A stretch of DNA of 51,347 nt, taken from assembly GCA_028278345.1 (NCBI GenBank), contig JANQEL010000121.1, forward strand, positions 1-51,347, written 5' to 3'. The DNA is from Myxococcota bacterium (lineage in GTDB: Bacteria; Myxococcota_A; UBA9160; UBA4427). Made by a program: the position numbers and the translations under genes. Numbering within the stretch: the first letter of the stretch is position 1; every line of letters starts with the position of its first letter. The notes beneath the pieces are model-generated. The model saw only the letters and a list, made by a program, of their open reading frames with translations. It searched no databases and was not told the origin of the DNA. Positions 27,076-34,218 of the stretch are shown here, one piece after another.

Positions 27076-27092
27076 TTGCACTCGTGGTGCAA
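27076..27092. promoter_or_regulatory. Candidate operator upstream of the Baeyer-Villiger monooxygenase
   Basis: TTGCAC-TCGTG-GTGCAA is a perfect 6-bp-arm palindrome 38 bp before the ATG at 27131. A TetR-family gene is the second gene of the downstream transcription unit and is the natural candidate to bind it. This assignment is inference from position. Confidence 0.45.
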
Positions 27093-27130
27093 AAATCTCC
27101 CTCGCGCCGAAATCGACGAGAGGAGTCGCC

Positions 27131-28951
27131 ATGAGTACCGGTCACGACCCGGCGAGCGAGCAGGCTGCCGCCCGCGCCTTCGACCCCGATGCCCTGCGGG
27201 CCAGGTACCGCGAGGAGCGCGACAAGCGCCTGCGCGACGACGGCAACGAGCAATACCTCGAGGTGAAGGGCCAGTTCGCCCACTTCCTCGACGACCCCTA
27301 CGCCGAACCGGGATTCAGCCGCGAGCCCCTCACCGACGAAGTCGAAGTGCTCGTGATCGGCGGCGGCTTCGGCGGGTTGCTCGCCGGTGCGCGCCTGCGA
27401 CAGAAGGGCGTCGAAGACATCCGCATCGTCGATCCGGCCAGCGACTTCGGCGGCACCTGGTATTGGAACCGCTACCCGGGAATCGCCTGCGACATCGAGT
27501 CGTACACCTATCTCCCGTTGCTCGAAGAGGTCGGCTACGTCCCGAAAGAGAAGTACTCCTTCGGCAAGGAGATCCTCGATCACAGCCAGGCGATCGCGCG
27601 CAAGTTCGATCTCTATCGCGACGTCTGCTTCCAGACCCGCGTCACGAAGGTCACCTGGGACGACGACGCCTCGCGTTGGATCGTCGAGACGAACCGCGAC
27701 GATCGCATGAAGGCCCAGTACATCTGCATTGCGGCGGGCCCCCTCAACCGTCCGAAGCTTCCGGGCATTCCCGGCGTCGAGCAGTTCGAAGGCCATTCGT
27801 TCCATGCGAGCCGCTGGGATTACGCCTACACGGGCGGCGATTCGGAGGGCGACCTCACCGGTCTGCAGGGCAAGCGGGTCGGCATCATCGGCACCGGTGC
27901 GACCGCCGTGCAATGCGTTCCCCACACCGCCGAATGGGCCGAGCACCTCTACGTCTTCCAGCGCACGCCGTCTTCGATCGACGTGAAGATCAACCCGAAG
28001 ACGGATCCCGAGTGGGAGCAGACCCTCCAGCCGGGCTGGCACCGGGAGCGCATGAACAACTTCAACGCGCTGGTCTCGGGGGTGCCGCAGGCCGTGGACA
28101 TGGTGAAGGACGGCTGGACCGATCTGATCGGCAAGCTCGTGGTCGGTCTCGCCAAGGGAGACGGCGTCGACGCCTCGCCGGAGGGCATCGCCAAGGCCGT
28201 CGAACTCGCCGACTTCGAGAAGATGGAAGAGATCCGCGGGCGCGTGGATTCGATCGTCGAGGATCCCGAGACGGCCGAGGCGCTGAAGCCCTACTACCGC
28301 CAGTTCTGCAAGCGACCTTGCTTCCACAACGAGTACCTCGAGACCTTCAATCGCCCGAACGTCACCCTGGTCGACACGAAGGGAAAGGGCGTCGAGCGCA
28401 TCACGAAGAAGGGTGTGGTGGTCGCAGGCCAGGAGTACGAGCTCGACTGCCTGATCTACGCGAGCGGCTTCGAGGTCGGCACCGACTATTCGCGCCGCGC
28501 GGGGATGGAGATCGTCGGTCGGGGCGGTGAGACCCTCACCGAGAAGTGGGCGGATGGCGTGCGCACGATCCACGGCATGCACGTCCGCGGTTTCCCGAAC
28601 TTCTTCATCATGTCGAACCCCCAGGCGGGCTTCACGGCGAGCTATCCCCACCTGCTCAACGAACAGGCCCAGCACATCAGCTACATCATCGACCACAACC
28701 GCGCGTCGAAGGTCGAGGTCGTCGAAGCCAGCGAAGAGGGCGAAGCGGCCTGGGTGAAGCAGTGCATCGACAAGGCGCGCGACACCGGCGACTTCTTCGA
28801 GAACTGCACCCCCGGCTACTACAACAACGAGGGGCAGACCTCCGAGTTGAGCGCGCAGAACGGCTTCTACGGCGGCGGTTCTCTCGAGTTCTTCAAGATC
28901 CTCGAGGATTGGCGCGAAGCGGACACGCTCGACGGGCTCGAGCAGAAGTAG
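27131..28951 (+). CDS. Flavin-containing Baeyer-Villiger monooxygenase
   Basis: A 606-residue enzyme of typical type I BVMO length. It has two Rossmann motifs, GGGFGG at 77-82 for FAD and GTGATA at 254-259 for NADPH. Between them, FEGHSFHASRWD at 219-230 matches the BVMO fingerprint FxGxxxHxxxW(P/D). The GGTWYWNRYPG segment is also typical. Such enzymes insert oxygen next to a ketone to give an ester or lactone. The substrate may be a cyclic or steroid-like ketone, given the nearby P450 and SnoaL genes, but this is not shown. ATG at 27131 follows AGAGGAG. A TetR gene follows 6 bp downstream. Confidence 0.92.
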   Translation: MSTGHDPASEQAAARAFDPDALRARYREERDKRLRDDGNEQYLEVKGQFAHFLDDPYAEPGFSREPLTDEVEVLVIGGGFGGLLAGARLRQKGVEDIRIVDPASDFGGTWYWNRYPGIACDIESYTYLPLLEEVGYVPKEKYSFGKEILDHSQAIARKFDLYRDVCFQTRVTKVTWDDDASRWIVETNRDDRMKAQYICIAAGPLNRPKLPGIPGVEQFEGHSFHASRWDYAYTGGDSEGDLTGLQGKRVGIIGTGATAVQCVPHTAEWAEHLYVFQRTPSSIDVKINPKTDPEWEQTLQPGWHRERMNNFNALVSGVPQAVDMVKDGWTDLIGKLVVGLAKGDGVDASPEGIAKAVELADFEKMEEIRGRVDSIVEDPETAEALKPYYRQFCKRPCFHNEYLETFNRPNVTLVDTKGKGVERITKKGVVVAGQEYELDCLIYASGFEVGTDYSRRAGMEIVGRGGETLTEKWADGVRTIHGMHVRGFPNFFIMSNPQAGFTASYPHLLNEQAQHISYIIDHNRASKVEVVEASEEGEAAWVKQCIDKARDTGDFFENCTPGYYNNEGQTSELSAQNGFYGGGSLEFFKILEDWREADTLDGLEQK

Positions 28952-28957
28952 GTCGCG

Positions 28958-29581
28958 ATGCCGTCGCTCGCCGCAGAGGTCGTCGATGGACGACAGAGCC
29001 GCACTGCGCGTTCGCGTCGCGCGATCTGCGATGCCTGCCTCGACCTGATCGGGGAGGGCGTGCTGCAGCCGAGTGCCGACGAGGTGGCCCAGCGCGCCGG
29101 GGTCTCGCGGCGCTCGATCTTCAACCACTTCGCCGATCTCGCCGAACTCTACGACGCGGTGCTCGAGGTGGGGATCGAACGGGCGGCCCCCCTGCTCGAC
29201 GAAGTGCCGAAGGTCGGAGCGCTCGAGGAGCGCATCGGTGCCTTCATCGGAGTGCGTGCGCGCTTTCTCGAAGATTGCACACCCTACACGCGCGCGCTGA
29301 CGGCCCAGGCCCTCGTGGGGTCGATCTCCGAAGAGGCGATCCGCATCTCTCGCAAGGGGCTCGAGATCAATCGACGGATGCTCGAGGAGATGCTCGCCGA
29401 AGATCTTTCGAGCTTGCGTGCGGCAGAACGACGCGAACTGCTCGAAGCCCTGACCAGCGCGATGGCCCCGCTCACCTGGGAACACATGCGCGGGGGGCGC
29501 GACCTCTCGGTCGCCCGGGCCACGGCGGTGATGCGGCGTAGCGTCATGGCGTTGCTGCGCGACGCAGGCCTCGACGTCTAG
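28958..29581 (+). CDS. TetR family transcriptional regulator
   Basis: A 207-residue protein with an N-terminal helix-turn-helix domain (PSADEVAQRAGVSRRSIFNHF). The C-terminal helical ligand domain ends in AMAPLTWEHMRGGRDLSVAR, a common tail in TetR proteins that control oxygenase operons. It starts 6 bp after the BVMO stop, so it is co-transcribed with it and probably autoregulates the unit through the palindrome at 27076. Its stop codon overlaps the stop of the convergent SnoaL gene within the four bases CTAG. Confidence 0.9.
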   Translation: MPSLAAEVVDGRQSRTARSRRAICDACLDLIGEGVLQPSADEVAQRAGVSRRSIFNHFADLAELYDAVLEVGIERAAPLLDEVPKVGALEERIGAFIGVRARFLEDCTPYTRALTAQALVGSISEEAIRISRKGLEINRRMLEEMLAEDLSSLRAAERRELLEALTSAMAPLTWEHMRGGRDLSVARATAVMRRSVMALLRDAGLDV

Positions 29582-30111
29582 ACCGTCTTCTTCGCCCGCG
29601 TCGGATCGAGGTGTGCCCACGCCGCGGGTAGCGAGATGTCGCGGTTCGGGTTGCGCGGCGGCATGTTGAACTCGGCCGGCGGCTGCCACTCCATGTCGCG
29701 CATCGTCTGCCCGATGTGCGTCATGTTGAGCATGTCGTGGCTGTAGCAGAAGAGCCCGTCGCCGGCGTAGTAGAGGATCGAGAGGCCGGCGACCATCCAC
29801 GGTTCGCCGCCCCGCTTCTCGCCGAGCACCTGATCCCATTGCGATACCACGCGGTGCCCGCTGGCCATCGTCCAGTTCTCCGGAGTCGACCATCCGTAGC
29901 CCGTGAGGCCGGCCATCGATTGCTCGAAGAAGGCGCGGATGCCTTCGCGTCCTTCGATGCGCCCCCATGCGGGATCGATGTAGGCCGCATCCTCGGTGAA
30001 GAAATCCGCCGCCTGTGCCCAGCGCGCGCGTCCGGCGTCGATCTCGTCGCGCAGGGCGACGAAGCGTTCGTAGGTTTCGAGGGCTTCGGTTTCGATCGGG
30101 GTGGGCGGCAT
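29578..30111 (-). CDS. SnoaL-like/NTF2-fold polyketide-cyclase-type protein
   Basis: A 177-residue protein with the NTF2-like pattern: an N-terminal helix (LRDEIDAGRARWAQAADFF), TEDAAYIDPAWGRIEGREGI, and a curved sheet containing HRVVSQWDQVLGEKRGGEPW and the GLSILYYAGDGLFCY strand. Members include ketosteroid isomerases and polyketide cyclases; no catalytic residue can be safely named. I chose ATG at 30111 because GGAG lies at a good distance and the ~33 extra upstream residues look non-coding. It is divergent from the P450 gene (89 bp), suggesting shared regulation. Confidence 0.75.
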   Translation of the reverse strand: MPPTPIETEALETYERFVALRDEIDAGRARWAQAADFFTEDAAYIDPAWGRIEGREGIRAFFEQSMAGLTGYGWSTPENWTMASGHRVVSQWDQVLGEKRGGEPWMVAGLSILYYAGDGLFCYSHDMLNMTHIGQTMRDMEWQPPAEFNMPPRNPNRDISLPAAWAHLDPTRAKKTV

Positions 30112-30200
30112 AGGGGGCTCCAGGGGTTTGGGCGCGTCGGCGATCTGCGGGATCATACAGCAGCGCGCAGCTGCGATTGCTCGCGAGCCGGAGGAGCAGG

Positions 30201-31424
30201 ATGGAAGCACGACCCGTTCAGTTCGAGTTGGGGCAGTTGAAGGGCGAGGCCGATCCCTACGCGCTCTACGCGCGGGCCCGCGAGCACGGTCCGGTGCAGC
30301 GCTCGGGGGAGAGCTACGTCGTCCTCGGACATCCCGAGGCGGAGCGCCTGCTGCGGAGTTCGGCCACGCGCACCGGCTTCATGGCCCAGGGCTATCGCCT
30401 GCGATTGCCCGAAGGGGCGGCTCGCGAAGAGATGTCGCATCGCATCAACTTCATCGATCCGCCACGCCACACCCAGGTGCGCAAGCTGGTCGGCATGGCG
30501 TTCACCCCGCGTCGCACGCGCAACCTCGAACCCTTCGTGCGGAAGATCGCGGGCGAACTCCTGGCCGGGCTTCCCGCCGACCAACCGATCGATCTGATCC
30601 GCCGCTACGCCCACGAAGTGCCGTCGCTCGTCATCTCGGAACTGCTCGGCGTTCCGGTCGACAATCGGGATCGCCTCACGACCCTGGCCGATCGGGTCTC
30701 GAAGCTACTGGGAACCGGAAACACCGAAGAAGAACTCGCCGACGCCGTCGCCGGGGCGGAGGAGATGCACGCGACGTTCCGCGAACTCGTCGCCGAACGT
30801 CTCGCGGAGCCGCAAGACGATCTCTTGAGTGCGCTGCTCGCCGCGGAAGACGACGACCAACGTCTGACCGAGAGCGAGCTGCTCTCGCTGGCCGCGACCC
30901 TCTACTCGGCGGGTCATCGCACGACGCGTGATCTCTTCACCAACGGTCTCACGGCGCTCCTCCCCGAGCGCGAGATCATCGAAGCCATGCTGGATGGGAC
31001 GCTGCCCCTCGAAGCCGTCGTCGAGGAGTTCCTGCGCTTCGAGACCCCGACCCACCTGATCGCGCGCATGCTCGAAGAGCCCCTCGAACTCGGCGGCTAC
31101 AAGGTGCCGGCCGGCGTTCCCGTGATGGTGCTGCTGGCGGCCGCCAATCGAGACCCGCGTGTCTACGAAGACGCCCACCGTTTCGACCCCTGGCGTTGGA
31201 CGCGCACTCCCGAGACCACGGCACCGCTCTCCTTCGCACTCGGCGCCCACTTCTGCCTCGGCGCGAGCCTCGCCCGCCTCGAAGCGCGGGTGATGCTGCA
31301 GGTGCTCTTCGAGACCTTCCCCGAGGTGCGCCTCCACGACGCTCCGCTCGTGTGGCGGCACACCGGGGTCTTCCGCGGCGTGGACGAGTTGCCGGTGGTG
31401 TTGGGGGAGAAGAGCGCCGGCTAG
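30201..31424 (+). CDS. Cytochrome P450
   Basis: A 407-residue soluble bacterial P450. It has the I-helix oxygen-binding motif AGHRTT at 237-242, the K-helix ExxR as EFLR at 276-279, and the heme loop FALGAHFCLG at 345-354 with Cys352 as the heme thiolate. It needs a ferredoxin and reductase; none is encoded nearby. The nearby BVMO, GST and SnoaL genes suggest hydroxylation of a hydrophobic catabolic or secondary-metabolite substrate. ATG at 30201 follows GGAGGAGCAGG. Its TAG overlaps the stop of the convergent GNAT gene in CTAG. Confidence 0.93.
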   Translation: MEARPVQFELGQLKGEADPYALYARAREHGPVQRSGESYVVLGHPEAERLLRSSATRTGFMAQGYRLRLPEGAAREEMSHRINFIDPPRHTQVRKLVGMAFTPRRTRNLEPFVRKIAGELLAGLPADQPIDLIRRYAHEVPSLVISELLGVPVDNRDRLTTLADRVSKLLGTGNTEEELADAVAGAEEMHATFRELVAERLAEPQDDLLSALLAAEDDDQRLTESELLSLAATLYSAGHRTTRDLFTNGLTALLPEREIIEAMLDGTLPLEAVVEEFLRFETPTHLIARMLEEPLELGGYKVPAGVPVMVLLAAANRDPRVYEDAHRFDPWRWTRTPETTAPLSFALGAHFCLGASLARLEARVMLQVLFETFPEVRLHDAPLVWRHTGVFRGVDELPVVLGEKSAG

Positions 31425-31948
31425 AGCTCGATCCAGTATTGGAACATCTCGTTCCCGCTAGCAGGTGAAAAACTGCGGCCGCCGCGCACCCCGCCATGCG
31501 CCAGGATGACGCGTTGCGAAGCGACGTTGTCGGGGTCGGTCGTGAGGAGTGCACGCTCGATCCCGGCTCGGCGCAATTTCTCGAGGCCCAGACCGAGCAT
31601 GTGGGTCGCGCAGCCCTTGCGTTGCTCGCTGGGCCGGATGTCGTAGCCGATGTGGCCGCCGTCCCGGAGCAGGAAGGCGTTGAGCTCGTAGCGAATACGA
31701 ATTGCACCGAGCATGCGACCGCCGTTCATCAACCAGTACTCGCTCATCTGCACGCAATTCGGAGGGAGTCGTTCTCCGCGTTCGAACATTTCGACGCGGT
31801 CGAGGTGTGCGTTCACGTCCTCGAGGGCCGGGTCGTAGCGCGGATCCCCCGCGGCGTGGACCTCGCGCGCCATCTCGACGAGTGCTGCCTGGAGATCGCG
31901 CGAAGCGAGGCAGAGGCGAAGCGATGCGAAGTCTCCCGGTTCACCCAT
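31421..31948 (-). CDS. GNAT family N-acetyltransferase
   Basis: A 175-residue protein with a GNAT fold. The strands RMLGAIRIRYELNAFLL and GGHIGYDIRPSEQRKGCATH contain the acetyl-CoA-binding R/QxxGxG/A region (here QRKGCA). A second conserved part is ALLTTDPDNVASQRVILAHG. It resembles YkkB-like acyltransferases that accept a primary amine; the substrate is unknown. The ATG at 31948 lies inside the end of the upstream kinase gene (8-bp overlap), indicating translational coupling; the open frame beyond it is a shadow of that gene. Confidence 0.85.
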   Translation of the reverse strand: MGEPGDFASLRLCLASRDLQAALVEMAREVHAAGDPRYDPALEDVNAHLDRVEMFERGERLPPNCVQMSEYWLMNGGRMLGAIRIRYELNAFLLRDGGHIGYDIRPSEQRKGCATHMLGLGLEKLRRAGIERALLTTDPDNVASQRVILAHGGVRGGRSFSPASGNEMFQYWIEL

Positions 31949-32486
31949 CTCCGCCGCCTTGCAGTGTGAGGGCTTCCTCGACCGCCGCGGCTGCGGCTTC
32001 CGGCGCGAATTCGCTCGTGTCGAGGGAGACGAGCGGTGGCGGTAGCGGGGGATAGTCGAACGCGCCGGCCGCTCGGAGCTTTCGATACTCCTGCAGGGAG
32101 TTGAGCTTGCCGAATTCGGCTCGGCTGGTCGCTTCGATCCTCGCCTCGACGACTTCGTCGGGGCAGCGAAGCTCGACGAACCAGACCCGCCCGCCGAGGG
32201 AACGCACGAGTTCGTCGACACGCTGGGGAAAGTCGCCCGCCACCGTCGCTTCGGGGTTGAAGGTGAAGATCAACGACACCTCTTGCCGCACTGCCTCGCG
32301 AAACGCCTCGAGCCAGACCGCCTCGCGCAGCCGTACGAAACCCTCGCTCCCGAAGTCGAAGAGCGAGAGCGCGAGGTCCACCGTCAGGTGGTTGTGGAAG
32401 AGCCGCATGCCCGTCGATTCCGCGAGGGCGCGCGCGACGGTGAGCTTTCCGCAGGCCGGCGGGCCGTGAATGAAGACGAGATCCAT
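31941..32486 (-). CDS. Small P-loop kinase-like (AAA/shikimate-kinase-fold) protein
   Basis: A 181-residue nucleotide-binding protein with Walker A GPPACGKLT near its start (FIHGPPACGKLTVARAL) and the NHLTVDLALSLFDFGSE region. The lid-like part ERG/RIEATSRAEFGKL and the C-terminal SLDTSEFAPEAAA are typical of small-molecule kinases related to adenylate and gluconate kinase. The substrate is not identifiable. It overlaps the GNAT gene by 8 bp, so the two are probably made together. A small monooxygenase-fold gene lies 9 bp upstream on the same strand. Confidence 0.78.
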   Translation of the reverse strand: MDLVFIHGPPACGKLTVARALAESTGMRLFHNHLTVDLALSLFDFGSEGFVRLREAVWLEAFREAVRQEVSLIFTFNPEATVAGDFPQRVDELVRSLGGRVWFVELRCPDEVVEARIEATSRAEFGKLNSLQEYRKLRAAGAFDYPPLPPPLVSLDTSEFAPEAAAAAVEEALTLQGGGDG

Positions 32487-32495
32487 CGCTCGACC

Positions 32496-32819
32496 CTACG
32501 GGATGTGAACCGTCCGCTCGCCGTCCTCGAAGGAATACGAACGCACCTGCTCACACACCTGCAGGTGATACTCCGAGTAGAAGCTCGCCTGCCCGAGCTT
32601 CTGGGCCTCCAGGTGTTCTGGGTGCTCTCGCCACGCATCGACGGCCTCGAGGGAATCGAATTCGATCACCGAGAGACGGTCGCCGTCCTCGCCTTCGAAC
32701 ATGCGAAAGGAAACGAAGCCGGGGCTCTGTTTCGCCAGCTCGAAGATCTTCGGCGCCCACTCGTCGTATGCGGGGTCCTTCGGCGAAGCAAGGCGAGAGC
32801 GAAACAAGACTGTGACCAT
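32496..32819 (-). CDS. Antibiotic biosynthesis monooxygenase/EthD-fold protein
   Basis: A 107-residue protein with the dimeric alpha-beta barrel pattern: MVTVLFRSRL, a helix (DEWAPKIFELAKQSPGFVSF), RMFEGEDGDRLSVIEFDS and WREHPEHLEAQKLGQASFY. Members include heme-degrading and quinone-forming monooxygenases as well as proteins without known activity. ATG at 32819 begins the conserved domain; about 66 in-frame residues upstream have no domain character. It is first in a three-gene minus-strand unit with the small kinase and the GNAT gene. Confidence 0.8.
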   Translation of the reverse strand: MVTVLFRSRLASPKDPAYDEWAPKIFELAKQSPGFVSFRMFEGEDGDRLSVIEFDSLEAVDAWREHPEHLEAQKLGQASFYSEYHLQVCEQVRSYSFEDGERTVHIP

Positions 32820-32895
32820 GATCAGTCGTCCTCGGGCGCGTGAGGTGGCAGTGCTTCCAACACGATGCCCAACCTGTCGCCTCGGCACCACGCCT

Positions 32896-33429
32896 TCATT
32901 CCGCTGCGGTGGCGTGGTCGTCCTGTGCTCGCTTGCTGGCGGGGTACCCGCCTCGATAGGGGTGACCGTATCCCCAGCGGTAGGGAACCGGAAAGACCGG
33001 ATGACCGCCGATTGCAACCCCCCAACGCATCATGGAGCCGAGAAGGGAAGAAGAGGCCCGAGAGACGCACGCGCCGAACTCCCGATCCGCCGCGCGACGT
33101 TCCTCGCGACTGCCTCCACACCAATAGGCGATGTCGTGTTCGACGCAGCATGCGACGTAGTGCTCGCCGTCGGGCCACACCGAGCAGCCGTCGGTGACGA
33201 ATGCCCGCTTCGGGAGTCGTCGCGATGGCGGAGTGCGCCGTTCGCATTCGGCCGTGGCACGTGAGGTGAGTGCACTCGCCTCGTCGGCCTCACTTCGGTA
33301 GGGCTCCACCGTGTGTCGGGTATGGGTACACGCGGTGTTCGGGCCGACGAGGAACGCCACCGCGATCGTGACGGCGATGCGCCGCTTGCGATGTTCTCGC
33401 AACCCCCTCGAAGCCGTCCGTATCCGCAT
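32896..33429 (-). CDS. Exported PLA2-motif protein
   Basis: A 177-residue protein with a basic N-terminus, a hydrophobic stretch (IAVTIAVAFLVGP) and a Cys at residue 34 in NTAC, a poor lipobox (Asn at -3), so secretion is likely and lipidation uncertain. Residues 80-122 read DGCSVWPDG, then CCVEHDIAYWCGG at 94-106 and RRAADREFGACV. This matches the phospholipase A2 active-site pattern CCxxHDxxY with His98 and Asp99. The C-terminal part is Gly/Tyr/Pro-rich. A secreted lipase role is possible but the PLA2 core is short. It is divergent, by 87 bp, from the pyrophosphatase-like lipoprotein gene. Confidence 0.65.
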   Translation of the reverse strand: MRIRTASRGLREHRKRRIAVTIAVAFLVGPNTACTHTRHTVEPYRSEADEASALTSRATAECERRTPPSRRLPKRAFVTDGCSVWPDGEHYVACCVEHDIAYWCGGSREERRAADREFGACVSRASSSLLGSMMRWGVAIGGHPVFPVPYRWGYGHPYRGGYPASKRAQDDHATAAE

Positions 33430-33516
33430 CGTCGCTTCCCAGGTGCACCGATTGGAGTGTCGAAAACTCCGGGTGCGGTGTTGTCACCGGCAACGCAGAA
33501 GGAGCATGCTCTCGCC

Positions 33517-34218
33517 ATGCTCGACGAAGCCCGCTCTGCCGTCCTGCCCCGGCGATTGAACCGCAGTCGATCCGGGTTTCCCAGCCACCCCGTTCTGGCG
33601 ATCGTGATGCTCGGCGGCCTGGCCATCGCGTGTGCGCACGGCAACTACCTCTACGATCAGGCCGCGGTGAACGCCGATCGAACGATTCACGTGGTGATCG
33701 AGAATCCGGTCGGTAGCAACGAGAAATGGGAGGTTCGCGCCAACGGAAGACTCATTCGTGAGGAGAAGGACGATCAGCCGGTCAGCATTCCGTATCTGCC
33801 CTGGCCGGCCAACGGCGGCATGATTCCGCGCACACTGCTCTCCGCAGAGCTCGGAGGGGACGGCGAACCCGTCGACGTTCTGGTGCTCGGCCCGAGGATC
33901 TCGCGGGGCAGCGTGGTGCGGGCGCACGCGATCGGCTTGCTTCGGATGGTCGATCGGCTCGAGCGCGACGACAAGGTGCTCGCGGTGGTTCCCGGCGCAC
34001 CGATGTCGGACGTGCGCGACGTCGCGGAACTCGAGGAGCGCTACCCGGGTGTTCGAGAGATCCTGGCGCATTGGTATCGGCACTCGCGCCCCGGCGGTGC
34101 GGTCGAAGTTCAGGGTTTCGGAAGTCGTGCCGCCGCGAATCAACTGATCGCGGAGTGCGTGGCCGAGTTCGAGAACGCGGTCAAGAACCAGACGATGCCC
34201 GAGTGGACGACTCGATGA
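33517..34218 (+). CDS. Predicted lipoprotein with family I inorganic pyrophosphatase domain, altered active site
   Basis: A 233-residue protein. An N-terminal hydrophobic stretch ends in LAIACA with Cys39 as the likely lipidated residue. From ~57 on it aligns by eye with soluble family I pyrophosphatases: VVIENP, EKWEV (Lys70, Glu72), WPANGG, DGEPVDVLVLG at 115-125, MVDRLERDDKVLAVV and WYRHSRPGG. Two positions differ from the E. coli enzyme: the middle Asp of DGDPVD is Glu, and the Tyr of NYG is Gly. A family I PPase is normally cytosolic, so an envelope-anchored and altered copy is unusual. ATG at 33517 follows AGAAGGAG at a slightly long distance. It overlaps the DUF4056 gene as ATGA. Confidence 0.75.
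   Translation: MLDEARSAVLPRRLNRSRSGFPSHPVLAIVMLGGLAIACAHGNYLYDQAAVNADRTIHVVIENPVGSNEKWEVRANGRLIREEKDDQPVSIPYLPWPANGGMIPRTLLSAELGGDGEPVDVLVLGPRISRGSVVRAHAIGLLRMVDRLERDDKVLAVVPGAPMSDVRDVAELEERYPGVREILAHWYRHSRPGGAVEVQGFGSRAAANQLIAECVAEFENAVKNQTMPEWTTR

Noticed and set aside
27065..29968. A 967-codon open frame on the minus strand over the BVMO and TetR genes
   Set aside because: It is a high-GC shadow. The plus-strand frames have clear domains, ribosome binding sites and starts; the antisense translation shows no motif.
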